Below are positions 23,191-31,128 of a stretch of DNA of 64,000 nucleotides, piece by piece. The notes below the pieces were generated by a model. That model worked only from the letters and a program-made list of their open reading frames with translations. It searched no databases and was not told the DNA's origin. Both the position numbers and the translations under genes were made by a program. The DNA is taken from NCBI GenBank assembly GCA_964402715.1, contig CAYODJ010000010.1, positions 6,735-70,734 on the forward strand, given 5' to 3'. Position 1 is the first letter of the stretch, and each line of letters begins with the position of its first letter. The DNA is from CALXOD01 sp964402715. GTDB taxonomy: Bacteria > Verrucomicrobiota > Lentisphaeria > Victivallales > Victivallaceae.

Positions 23191-23571
23191 TCATTTGGAT
23201 TCTCTGGCTTCGGCATCCTGACTCAGCACCTCGCCTATGCCGCTCTTGACGACTTCCACTTTCACCTTGTCCGCAATCTCCACCACATAGGAGCCGTCAC
23301 GAACCTCCACCACCGTACCAAGAATTCCGCTGCCGAGCATCACTCTGACGCCTCTGGTCACACGGTCGAGCATCTGCTGCCGTTTCTGCTGCTGCTTCTT
23401 CTGTGAACGCATCATCAGGAAAATCATCACGCCGAAAATGATGAACAGCGGCAGCATGCTCAAAAAACCGCCGGAACGGGGAGCGGGCTGCTCCGCGGCG
23501 GCGCCGACGGAATCCTGAGCGACGGTGCCGCCGGCCTGCGCCGCGGCGGCGAACATAGCGTAAATACTCAT
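23191..23571 (-). CDS. yajC: Preprotein translocase subunit YajC
   Basis: 126 residues. A short Ala/Gly-rich periplasmic N-terminus is followed by one span (MLPLFIIFGVMIFLMM), then RSQKKQQQKRQQMLDRVTRG and the small beta domain with GVRVMLGSGILGTVVEV. This is the normal YajC layout, somewhat longer at the N-terminus. YajC associates with SecDF in the holo-translocon. It is the first gene of a two-gene unit with secDF. Confidence 0.93.
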   Translation of the reverse strand: MSIYAMFAAAAQAGGTVAQDSVGAAAEQPAPRSGGFLSMLPLFIIFGVMIFLMMRSQKKQQQKRQQMLDRVTRGVRVMLGSGILGTVVEVRDGSYVVEIADKVKVEVVKSGIGEVLSQDAEARESK

Positions 23572-24013
23572 CCTCTCAAAATCTCCTCCATCTTAAAAAC
23601 AACTGCCCCCGAAAGAAGACATCAAAGAGCGTCCACTCATGGAGACACAACAACCGAACGCACGCGCGCAAACCTCCGGTGCGACGGCCGACACACGTCA
23701 TCCGCGCTCCACGCATCCGCGAGCACTGGCCGCTCACAGACCGCCCGGAGTGCACAGAACATACAGGGCGCGGGAATATACTTCACCGACGTCCCGCTTT
23801 CAAATCCGAGGCACGACGAAAGCGGCGAACCACGACAATGGCCGCCATCCGATCCCGCCTCACGCCGCCGCAAACCGATACGGCCGCGCTCAGGACGGCC
23901 GAAGCGACATCCGCACCGACGAAAAGCAAAGCTCTCCGACCACGTTCAGTGAAGACTGCGTACGGAAACGCCGTCCGTGTTCACCCACTGAGGCGGATTC
24001 GCGGTGTCCGGAA
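23572..24013. other. Intergenic, no gene supported
   Basis: A 442-bp gap between yajC and the GGGtGRT gene. Open frames occur on both strands, but they have arginine/proline-rich shadow composition and no ribosome site. No tRNA, clear terminator or repeat was found. Confidence 0.5.
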
Positions 24014-25012
24014 CTAGCGCATCGCCTGCGCGACGGCGACCGCCACGTCGACGGACGCTCCCACCATCGGGTTGTTGCCCATGCCGATCAGTCCCATCAT
24101 TTCAACATGCGCGGGCACCGAGGAGGAGCCGGCAAACTGCGCGTCGCTGTGCATACGCCCCATGGTGTCAGTCATACCGTAGCTGGCGGGACCGGCGGCC
24201 ATGTTGTCCGGATGCAGCGTGCGCCCGGTTCCGCCGCCCGAGGCCACGGAGAAGAACGCCAGATTTTTTTCGATCCGCTCTTTCTTGTACGTGGCCATCA
24301 CCGGATGCTGGAAACGGGTGGGATTGGTCGAATTGCCGGTGATGGCTATGTCGACGCCCTCGAGCCACATGATCGCGACTCCCTCGCGGACATCGTCGGC
24401 TCCGTAGCAGCGCACGGCGGCACGTTCGCCCTTGGAATAAGCCCGCTCGGACACAATCTTCACCTGCCCGGATGCGTAGTCGAACTCGGTCTCCACTCCG
24501 GTGAAACCGTTTATGCGGGAGATGATCTGCGCCGCATCCTTGCCGAGACCGTTCAGAATGACCCGCAGCGGCTCTTTGCGGGCCTTGTTCGCGCTGCGGG
24601 CAAGTCCGATCGCGCCTTCAGCGGCCGCGAACGACTCGTGTCCCGCGCAGAAAGCAAAGCACTTGGTGGTGTCGCGCAGCAACATCGACGCCAGATTGCC
24701 GTGCCCTAGTCCGACTTTCCGGTCGTCCGCGACGGATCCGGGAATGCAGAACGACTGAAGTCCCTCGCCCAACGTTCTGGCAATTTCGCTGGCGACGGTC
24801 TGACCGCGCTTGATCGCCACGGCCGCGCCGACCAGATACGCCCAGCAGGCGTTTTCAAAGCAGATAGGCTGGATCTCCCTGACCCTGGCGTAGATGTCGA
24901 GCCCCTTGCCTCTGGTGACGGCTTCAGCCTCTTTCAGCGAGCCTATGCCGTTGGCATTCAGAAACGCATTGACCTGGGCGATACGGCGTTCGTAACTCTC
25001 AAAAAGTGCCAT
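24014..25012 (-). CDS. GGGtGRT-family protein
   Basis: 332 residues starting MALFESYERRIAQVNAFLNA. The family name motif is present as SGGGTGRTLHPDNMAAGP, followed by MGRMHSDAQFAGSSSVPAHV. Conserved Cys lie in QPICFENACWAY and DTTKCFAFCAGHESFA. Proteins of this family occur in strict anaerobes next to a NifU-like scaffold, as here (22 bp downstream of it). The Cys pattern and partner suggest an iron-sulphur or sulphur-metabolism role, but the biochemical function is not established. No signal peptide, so cytosolic. Confidence 0.85.
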   Translation of the reverse strand: MALFESYERRIAQVNAFLNANGIGSLKEAEAVTRGKGLDIYARVREIQPICFENACWAYLVGAAVAIKRGQTVASEIARTLGEGLQSFCIPGSVADDRKVGLGHGNLASMLLRDTTKCFAFCAGHESFAAAEGAIGLARSANKARKEPLRVILNGLGKDAAQIISRINGFTGVETEFDYASGQVKIVSERAYSKGERAAVRCYGADDVREGVAIMWLEGVDIAITGNSTNPTRFQHPVMATYKKERIEKNLAFFSVASGGGTGRTLHPDNMAAGPASYGMTDTMGRMHSDAQFAGSSSVPAHVEMMGLIGMGNNPMVGASVDVAVAVAQAMR

Positions 25013-25034
25013 GATGAACTTTTACTCCTCTTGC

Positions 25035-25727
25035 TTACTGCTGACGCGGATTGATGGTTCGGACGGCGTCGGCAAAACGGCCGTAGGTGCCGGTGAACTT
25101 CTTCACCGCCTCGTTGGCGTCCATACCCTTGGACAGAGCATCCAGCATCGGACCGAGCTTGAGAAATTTGTAGCCGATGACGTGATCCTCGTCGTCAAGC
25201 GCGATCTCCGTCACGTACCCCTCGGCCATCTCCAGATAACGCACGCCTTTCGCGCTGGTGCCGTACATCGTGCCGGTGATGCTCCTCAATCCTTTTCCGA
25301 GATCCTCCAGACCGGCGCCGATCGGCAATCCTCCCTCCGAAAAGGCGGTCTGCGTACGTCCGTAGACAATCTGCAGAAACAGTTCTCTCATGGCGGTGTT
25401 AATGGCGTCGCACACCAGGTCGGTGTTCAACGCCTCGAGGATCGTCTTCCCCGGCAGAATCTCCGCCGCCATAGCTGCGGAATGGGTCATGCCGGAGCAG
25501 CCGATTGTCTCAACCAGCGCCTCCTGAATCACGCCGTTCTTGACGTTCAGCGTCAGTTTGCAGGCTCCCTGCTGCGGGGCGCACCAGCCGACGCCGTGAG
25601 TAAGACCGGAAATGTCCTTGATCTCCTTTGCTCGCGTCCAGGCGCCCTCCTGTGGAATCGGCGCGGGACCGTGATTGGGCCCCTGGGCGACGCAGACCAT
25701 CTGCTCGACTTCGTGTGAGAAGTTCAT
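25035..25727 (-). CDS. NifU-like iron-sulphur scaffold-family protein
   Basis: 230 residues starting MNFSHEVEQMVCVAQGPNHG. The IscU/NifU-N-like core shows GWCAPQQGACKLTLNVKNG, LVETIGCSGMTHSAAMAAEI and later a D-VCDAINTAMRELF helix. The GCSGMTHSAAMA motif parallels the GCGAAIASSS of NifU/IscU with the cluster-binding Cys. It differs from housekeeping IscU and belongs to the version found beside GGGtGRT proteins in anaerobes. It probably handles iron-sulphur clusters for, or together with, its downstream partner. The upstream gap carries AT-rich sequence but no promoter I would defend. Confidence 0.82.
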   Translation of the reverse strand: MNFSHEVEQMVCVAQGPNHGPAPIPQEGAWTRAKEIKDISGLTHGVGWCAPQQGACKLTLNVKNGVIQEALVETIGCSGMTHSAAMAAEILPGKTILEALNTDLVCDAINTAMRELFLQIVYGRTQTAFSEGGLPIGAGLEDLGKGLRSITGTMYGTSAKGVRYLEMAEGYVTEIALDDEDHVIGYKFLKLGPMLDALSKGMDANEAVKKFTGTYGRFADAVRTINPRQQ

Positions 25728-25886
25728 CGCAGCTCTCCTGTTGTTGAATTGTAAGTTTTGTTGGTGAAAATTCGGAGGTTCAACTGCATTCCATGCTCAG
25801 TTAATGTGCCACAATTTGCGTGTTTTTTCAACCTGCGGCAACAGTGAAATTGTCGCCGCCGCCACAAAATTTCCTTACTGCAAGCC

Positions 25887-25915
25887 TTGCGCAACAGATC
25901 CATCTCTGCTATAGT
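25887..25915 (+). promoter_or_regulatory. Promoter of tRNA-Met
   Basis: TTGCGC, 17 bp, TATAGT, with the -10 box ending 17 bp before the mature tRNA 5' end at 25933; a GC-rich discriminator (CGATCG) as expected for a stable-RNA promoter. Confidence 0.7.
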
Positions 25916-25932
25916 AAGACGATCGTACCTTC

Positions 25933-26009
25933 GGATCCGTAGCTCAGTCGGTTAGAGCAGGTGACTCATAATCACCTGGTCCTCGGTTCAAGTCCGGGCG
26001 GATCCACCA
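25933..26009 (+). tRNA. tRNA-Met (anticodon CAT), elongator type
   Basis: 77-nt cloverleaf: acceptor GGATCCG/CGGATCC, D-arm AGCTCAGTCGGTTAGAGC, anticodon arm GGTGA-CTCATAA-TCACC, T-arm CTCGG-TTCAAGT-CCGGG, encoded CCA. The C1-A72 mismatch and three G-C pairs of an initiator are absent, so it is an elongator. A tRNA-Ile(CAT) that needs lysidine cannot be excluded, but the anticodon arm resembles elongator Met. Confidence 0.9.
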
Positions 26010-27011
26010 TATCCGACTCTCCATAACTCAGCAAGTTGCAAAACTCGGTGAAATTCCGCTTTTCAGCCTGTCCCGTTGCCGTTTCAACCCTGAAGTCGTA
26101 TGTCAGACCCCGGGGAAGCAGCACTCATCGTACCTTATCGTCAACATTCAGGACGGAAAATAATTCTGATCGTCCCGCCGATATTTCTGGGAGACTCAGC
26201 AGCGGACCGTCGTCGAATCACGGACATACGATAAAACCGGCGAAGCTCTGCCGCGATTCTGTCGGAAATCTGGAAAATCTCTACGCGCCGCCGCCCGTCA
26301 GACCTTTTTCGATCCTAACTTTTGTTTCATGCCTGGATCGTATTGCCGCCGACTTCTGTGGAAAAGGCTCCTTCCATGGATTGACGGTGAAGACTCACCG
26401 ACATGGCAGCGGTACGCCATCAGTGCAGACGCGGGAAGAATGACTTTCGCAACCACCGCAGTCCCATAGAATAAGCATGAAACCGTCCAAATAACAGAAA
26501 TCTGTGCATCCGCCCCTGTCCGTATGGGAACGGCTTCGAAACATGCTCTTTGCAGTATTTACTTCGAACATAAACCGACTCAGAAATAGGCTGGTGAAGA
26601 ATATGGCTTCTTTCAAAACCTTATGAGAATGACAAACCTTATGGGAATGACAGTGTTTAGTAACCGCGCATGTGATACGCCCCGTAGTCGTCCGTAAAGC
26701 CGCAACGACTGAACCCGCCGCTTTCAGCCGCGACGCATCCGTTTGGAAACGGCTCACCCCCGCCCGATCTCCTCGCAGGAGCGAACACCTGCCTTGACGG
26801 GGAAAGTGCTGTCCTCACCGTTCCGAATCAGGCGCATCGGCGACCGGATTTTAGTTTTTTTCAATTTTTCCATTTATTTACAATCACTTTTTCAAAAAAA
26901 AATGGCTTTCTTTTAACCGCACGTTTGCTATGATTAACGGGGGAAAAGACTGCCGTTCAGTTTTTCTCATGCAACGTCCATGAAATTCACAAGATAAGGA
27001 ACAGCCGAAAT
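26010..27011. other. 1-kb region without a supported gene
   Basis: Open frames at 26036-26443 (+) and 26395-26757 (-) show no family features and poor starts. The first half is moderately GC-rich; from ~26830 it becomes very AT-rich, with oligo-T and oligo-A runs. A TATGAT at 26929-26934 could be the -10 box of the prepilin gene that follows, but no good -35 accompanies it. An 18-bp tandem duplication lies at 26616-26651. Confidence 0.5.
26616..26651. repeat. 18-bp tandem duplication
   Basis: AAACCTTATGAGAATGAC is followed immediately by the same 18 bases with one change (A to G). It is non-coding as far as can be seen. Confidence 0.8.
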
Positions 27012-27743
27012 ATGTCCAGAAAATCCGGTTTCACACTGATCGAGCTGCTGGTGGTGATCGCGATCATCGCGATTCTCGCGGGCATGCTGCTGCCGGCGCT
27101 CTCCAAGGCGCGGGAGTCGGCCAAGAGCGCCTCGTGCAAGAACAACCTCAAGCAGATCACGCTGGCCCACGAGCAGTACGCGCTGGAGAACGACGGGTAC
27201 ACGATATGGGGATTTTGCGAATACACCATGTGGGGGTACCTATATCCGTATCTGGTGGGGCGCAAGTACGTGAAGCTGAGCGATATGACCGATCTCGGCG
27301 TCTCAACCTGTCCCGCTGCCAAGTTATGCTATGTCTATTCAGACAGGGACAACATCGTCGCCAGCTACGGATTCAACAACTGCAACGCCGACAAAGTCGC
27401 GTACTCGTCTCCGTTCGGCTACGCCGGAAGCTACAAGAGGTATCCGGCGAAGAAGGCGGAGGCGTGGAGTCCGTCGAAACTGTTCGCTTTCGCCGACGGC
27501 AGACTAAACATCGAAAATGCTCAGGATGGGCTGCTCGAACTCGACGGCCCGTGCGGCAGCAGTCCGTCGCCGAAGCAGTGCATCGATGAGAACGAGGTCG
27601 ACGCCAAGCGGCATATGGACAAAATCAACGTCGGATTTTTCGACGGCCGTGTTGATCAGAAAGATGTCGCAAACTTGAAATACAGCGGCGACGAGGGCAG
27701 CCTCTTCTGTTTCGGACGCACCGTCGAACAGTTGAACGAATAG
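27012..27743 (+). CDS. Prepilin-type N-methylation protein with H-X9-DG motif
   Basis: 243 residues. The leader MSRKSG precedes FTLIELLVVIAIIAILAGML, a type IV prepilin/pseudopilin signal with Gly at -1 and Glu at +5. The globular part has several Cys and ends with RHMDKINVGFFDGRVD, the H-X9-DG motif of the processing-associated domain. Such proteins are exported, cleaved by prepilin peptidase and anchored by the N-terminal helix; in Lentisphaerota and relatives they exist in very many copies without nearby pilus genes, and their role is unclear. A second member follows 54 bp downstream. The ribosome site AAGGA lies ~13 bp upstream. Confidence 0.85.
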   Translation: MSRKSGFTLIELLVVIAIIAILAGMLLPALSKARESAKSASCKNNLKQITLAHEQYALENDGYTIWGFCEYTMWGYLYPYLVGRKYVKLSDMTDLGVSTCPAAKLCYVYSDRDNIVASYGFNNCNADKVAYSSPFGYAGSYKRYPAKKAEAWSPSKLFAFADGRLNIENAQDGLLELDGPCGSSPSPKQCIDENEVDAKRHMDKINVGFFDGRVDQKDVANLKYSGDEGSLFCFGRTVEQLNE

Positions 27744-27797
27744 GTTCAATCCGGAACGTCCGGACAGGAATCTGAACAGGAAGGAAAGAGATCAGCC

Positions 27798-28568
27798 ATG
27801 ACAAGACGTGAATTCACTCTCATCGAGCTTCTGGTGGTGATCGCCATCATCGCCATACTCGCCGCCATGCTGCTGCCGGCGCTCTCCAAGGCGCAGGCGG
27901 CGGCGCAGAAGACCAGCTGCATCAGCAACCTGAAGCAGCTGGGACTGGGAGTCGCCCTCTACAACCAGGCCAACGACGACTATCTGCCCGTCATGCAGGG
28001 ATACGGCACCGGCAAGGACTACGTCTGGTCGTACTGGAAATACTCCCTGGCGCCGTACGTCGGCCGCACCATCAACAGCAGCAAGTCCGCCAACGATCAG
28101 GCTTGTCTCGGCGAAGGCGTCTTCGCCTGCGCCAGCTGATCCCCGCGCAAAAACAAGAATAGCGAAGTGCGTCCTGAGACATGGGAGAATGAAAAGAGAT
28201 CCAAAGGCGGCTACGGCTACAACCACTCCGGTTGCGGATACCAGTTTGACCGCCACGACGACCCCAATACAACGGGAAAAGCCAACTACCTGCCCGCGTA
28301 CGTCAAAATAAACCATATCCGGGTGCCGGCGGAAACCGTCATCATCTGCGACAGTTCCGATATGAGCAACGCCCAGCAGAACAACACAGCCTACTACAAG
28401 GGCTACGGCCCCGGCGTCGGCGACAGGCACGGCGAGTCGCTGAACGTTCTCTGGTGCGACGGTCACGCCTCCAACGAGCGCACCGCCAAGATGGAAGGCG
28501 GTAAGACCACCGATCTGTGGGATGGTTCTCCGGAGCGGTACTACTACGTCGGAGTGTTCGACAAATAG
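27798..28568 (+). pseudogene. Prepilin-type H-X9-DG protein interrupted by an in-frame TGA
   Basis: One continuous 257-codon frame except for a single TGA at 28137-28139 (residue 114). The first part has MTRREFTLIELLVVIAIIAI and NLKQLGLGVALYNQANDDYL; the second part continues with SPRKNKNSEVRPETWENEKR, GYGYNHSGCGYQFDR and RHGESLNVLWCDGHAS, the H-X9-DG motif, ending YYYVGVFDK. Both halves together make a protein of normal family length. Residue -1 of the leader is Glu instead of Gly. The stop may be a nonsense mutation (TGG to TGA would restore Trp), a sequencing error or recoding; I see no clear SECIS hairpin just after the TGA. The intact sequence on both sides suggests a recent event. Confidence 0.75.
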
Positions 28569-29105
28569 TCGCTCGGCACCTGAAACACTCGCTGTTCCGC
28601 AGCGGCCTCTGCATGGGGGACAGCGGGATATTCAGTCATCTCCATCTCTTTCTCTTATGTTGACGGAACATGCGTCCGCCTGCCTTTCGAGCGGTGCGGT
28701 GTCAGTCGCTCATGCCGCATGGACTCAATCTGCCATTCGATGCCGAGACGGAGACTCCTGCGCAGGCGGCTTCGACGGGGATCCGCGTTGCTTCCGCGAT
28801 GCTCCGCAGCCGCCGGTGAGAAATGCGTTTCACGGACGCGAGACCAGATCAGTCGAGAACATTCAGTTAACCTATGCCGACTATCGCGCGTCGTCGGCAA
28901 AGTCCATATGAAGTGGTTTTCCTTCCCTCAAGGATTGGGGTGTTCACAAAATCGACCAGGGGGGGGAAGCAGCTCCATTTCAAGCGCCTCAGACAAGAAT
29001 GTGCGCAAAACATGGGACACTACCTCGGATACGGAAAAACGTGCATACTTTTGTGCAAACTCACTCAGAAAGGCGGATGCTCCCGAACAACTGGGAACCG
29101 CCCCA
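28569..29105. other. Intergenic, no gene supported
   Basis: A 537-bp gap between the interrupted prepilin gene and the convergent vsr gene. Overlapping short frames on both strands have no recognisable features. A GGGGGGAAG run occurs at about 28960. No terminator is obvious. Confidence 0.5.
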
Positions 29106-29516
29106 TCATGAGCGTCCTCTGATCTTGTCCGCCAGATTTTCAAGAAACTCTGGCCTCCTCAGTTCACATTCCCAGACGACGATCAGATTCCAGCCAAGTT
29201 CCCGCAGCCGTCTCTCGTTCATTCTGTCCCGCTCAACATTCCGTTCAAACTTACGTCGCCAGAATTCCGCATTAGAGGCAGGAGACGATGCCTGGCGGCA
29301 ATTGGGATGACGATGCCAGAAGCAGCCGCGCACATCCACGACAGTCCTGTACATGGGCAGGACGATATCCGGCGTGCCTGGAAGTTTTTTTACATGAAGC
29401 CTGAACCGAAACCCGTTGCGATGAAGGAATGAACGCACACGCTTTTCCGGAGCGGTGTCCTTGGATCTGACACGGCTCATATTCCAGCTTCGCATCTCTC
29501 TGCTCAATGTGTCCAT
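29106..29516 (-). CDS. vsr: Very short patch repair (Vsr) endonuclease
   Basis: 136 residues from ATG 29516 (MDTLSREMRSWNMSRVRSKD); the longer frame to 29561 is not conserved. Landmarks are TAPEKRVRSFLHRNGFRFRL, LPGTPDIVLPMYRTVVDVRG with the metal-binding Asp, CFWHRHPNC with catalytic His, and FWRRKFERNVERDRMNERRL. Vsr nicks 5' of a T-G mismatch produced by deamination of 5-methylcytosine, starting short-patch repair. It normally accompanies a cytosine-5 methyltransferase; none is present in this window. It lies between prepilin genes and the ribosomal cluster and may be a transferred remnant of a restriction-modification locus. Confidence 0.9.
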   Translation of the reverse strand: MDTLSREMRSWNMSRVRSKDTAPEKRVRSFLHRNGFRFRLHVKKLPGTPDIVLPMYRTVVDVRGCFWHRHPNCRQASSPASNAEFWRRKFERNVERDRMNERRLRELGWNLIVVWECELRRPEFLENLADKIRGRS

Positions 29517-29632
29517 TCTCTTCAAATCATATTCTGACCGGATGGCTGACACGGTCCGCAAAACCGATTAGATTCAGATTTATTCCTCAAGCCGTTCCGC
29601 AGACGATAACCGATTGGAGAACAACGAGCATG

Positions 29633-29673
29633 AAAAAGCGGTGAAACGGCACCGCCGCGCCATATCACCGCTT
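29633..29673 (-). terminator. Rho-independent terminator directly after rpsS
   Basis: On the minus strand AAGCGGTGA ... TCACCGCTT forms a perfect 9-bp stem with a ~20-nt loop that can pair further, followed by TTTTT. It lies 34 bp after the rpsS stop and ends the long ribosomal transcript. Confidence 0.75.
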
Positions 29674-29706
29674 GAAACCCGATTATGAAACGCAATCCCG
29701 TGGAAA

Positions 29707-29970
29707 CTATTTGCCGGAAACAACTCCGTGATCTTTGAAAATACGGGTCGGAGAGAATTCGCCGAGCTTGTGCCCAACCATATTCTCCGTGACAAACACG
29801 GGAACGAAACTCTTACCGTTATGAACCTCAAAGGTATGCCCGACGAAATCAGGGATAATCATCGATCGGCGGGACCATGTCCTTATCGGCTTCTTCTGTC
29901 CCTTGAGCGCATCGACCTTGTCGACGAGGTACTGGTCGACGAACGGTCCTTTCTTGATGGATCTTCCCAT
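29707..29970 (-). CDS. rpsS: 30S ribosomal protein S19
   Basis: 87 residues starting MGRSIKKGPFVDQYLVDKVD, with RTWSRRSMIIPDFVGHTFEV HN in the middle and MVGHKLGEFSPTR near the end, the S19 signature. S19 binds S13 and 16S rRNA in the head of the 30S subunit. Its ATG overlaps the rplB stop by one base (TAATG). Here it is the last gene of the cluster; rplV, rpsC and rplP, which normally follow, are absent and a terminator comes instead. Confidence 0.97.
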   Translation of the reverse strand: MGRSIKKGPFVDQYLVDKVDALKGQKKPIRTWSRRSMIIPDFVGHTFEVHNGKSFVPVFVTENMVGHKLGEFSPTRIFKDHGVVSGK

Positions 29971-30800
29971 TATTTCTTCCTCCGCTCAACGATAAACTTG
30001 TTCGACGTCTTCTTCGGATGACGCGTCTTCTTCCCCTTAGCCAACTGACCCCAAGGCGAGACCGGGTGACCGCCTCCGGAAGTGCGTCCTTCGCCGCCGC
30101 CCATCGGATGGTCGACCGGATTCATGACCACGCCGCGGACATGCGGACGGAATCCCAAATAGCGCTTCTTCCCCGCTTTGCCGAGCTTCACGTTCATATA
30201 ATCCAGGTTGCCCACCTGCCCGACAGTTGCACGGCAGTTGATGTTGATCATGCGAACCTCCCCGGAAGGGAGTTTAACCTGAGCGTATTTCTCATCCTTG
30301 CCGCGGACGACCGCAGTCTGTCCTGCAGAGCGCACCAGCTTGGCTCCGCATCCGGGCTGCATCTCGATATTATGAATCTCCACCCCGACGGGAATGTTTT
30401 TCAGCGGCAAACAATTCCCTGTCTTGATATCCGCCTTCGCCCCGTTCATGATCACGTCCCCGACCTTCAACCCGACCGGAGCAAGAATATATTTCTTTAT
30501 CCCTCCCCGGTACATGACCAGCGCAATATTGGCGGTTCTGTTGGGATCGTACTCGATCGTCAGAACTTTGGCAGGCACATCGTCCAGACTTCGCCTGAAA
30601 TCGATCTCACGATACCGGCGCTTGTTGCCGGCGCCGCGGAACCGCGTGGTGATACGTCCGTAATTATTGCGTCCGCCGGTAGACACCTTCCCCCTGACCA
30701 GCCTCTTCTCCGGCTCGGATGCGGTCAGCTCCGACGAATAGTCCAGAACCGCCATGCCACGCCGCGAAGGCGACGTCGGACGAAAGCTTTTTATCGCCAT
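29970..30800 (-). CDS. rplB: 50S ribosomal protein L2
   Basis: 276 residues, the standard length. Landmarks are GRNNYGRITTRFRGAGNKRR, the RNA-binding middle domain, and the C-terminal NPVDHPMGGGEGRTSGGGHP with the His needed near the peptidyl transferase centre. L2 is essential for subunit association and the peptidyl transferase region. It follows rplW by 30 bp and overlaps rpsS. Confidence 0.98.
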   Translation of the reverse strand: MAIKSFRPTSPSRRGMAVLDYSSELTASEPEKRLVRGKVSTGGRNNYGRITTRFRGAGNKRRYREIDFRRSLDDVPAKVLTIEYDPNRTANIALVMYRGGIKKYILAPVGLKVGDVIMNGAKADIKTGNCLPLKNIPVGVEIHNIEMQPGCGAKLVRSAGQTAVVRGKDEKYAQVKLPSGEVRMININCRATVGQVGNLDYMNVKLGKAGKKRYLGFRPHVRGVVMNPVDHPMGGGEGRTSGGGHPVSPWGQLAKGKKTRHPKKTSNKFIVERRKK

Positions 30801-30830
30801 TTTTCTCTATTCCTCAAAAAGGATTCAGAC

Positions 30831-31112
30831 TTAAAGAATCTCAATACTTCCCTCTGACAACGTCACGATCGCTTTCTTCCAATCCGGACGCTTGCCCATG
30901 ACAGCGGATCTGGCAACACGTCTGCGCTTGCCGGTGCAGTTCATGACGTTGACAGAACTCACTTTGACCTTGAACAAATCTTCGACGGCCCGGCCGATTT
31001 CAATTCGCCCCGCATCCGTCTTCACCTTGAAAACATATTTCTTCCGGCCGACCATGCCGTTGCTCTTTTCGGTGACCAGCGGCGCAAGTATCACATCGTA
31101 CGAGGATCTCAT
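30831..31112 (-). CDS. rplW: 50S ribosomal protein L23
   Basis: 93 residues from ATG 31112 (MRSSYDVILAPLVTEKSNGM). The LAPLVTEKS opening, KYVFKVKTDAGRIEIGRAVE and VKVSSVNVMN are typical. L23 borders the exit tunnel and is the docking point for trigger factor and SRP. The GTG-type extension upstream overlaps rplD and is not used. Confidence 0.96.
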   Translation of the reverse strand: MRSSYDVILAPLVTEKSNGMVGRKKYVFKVKTDAGRIEIGRAVEDLFKVKVSSVNVMNCTGKRRRVARSAVMGKRPDWKKAIVTLSEGSIEIL

Positions 31113-31128
31113 TTTCTTCTCAGACTCC

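Noticed and set aside
25780..25815. Sigma54-like TGGCAC ... TGAGCA sequence upstream of the NifU-like gene
   Set aside because: The -12 element does not keep the required TTGC at the right distance, so only half of the consensus is present.
26036..26757. Two overlapping frames on opposite strands between tRNA-Met and the prepilin genes
   Set aside because: Neither has a good start, a recognisable domain or protein-like composition.
28137..28139. Selenocysteine at the in-frame TGA of the prepilin-type gene as the main interpretation
   Set aside because: No clear SECIS-like hairpin follows, the protein is structural rather than redox, and a simple TGG to TGA change explains the data. Kept only as an alternative.
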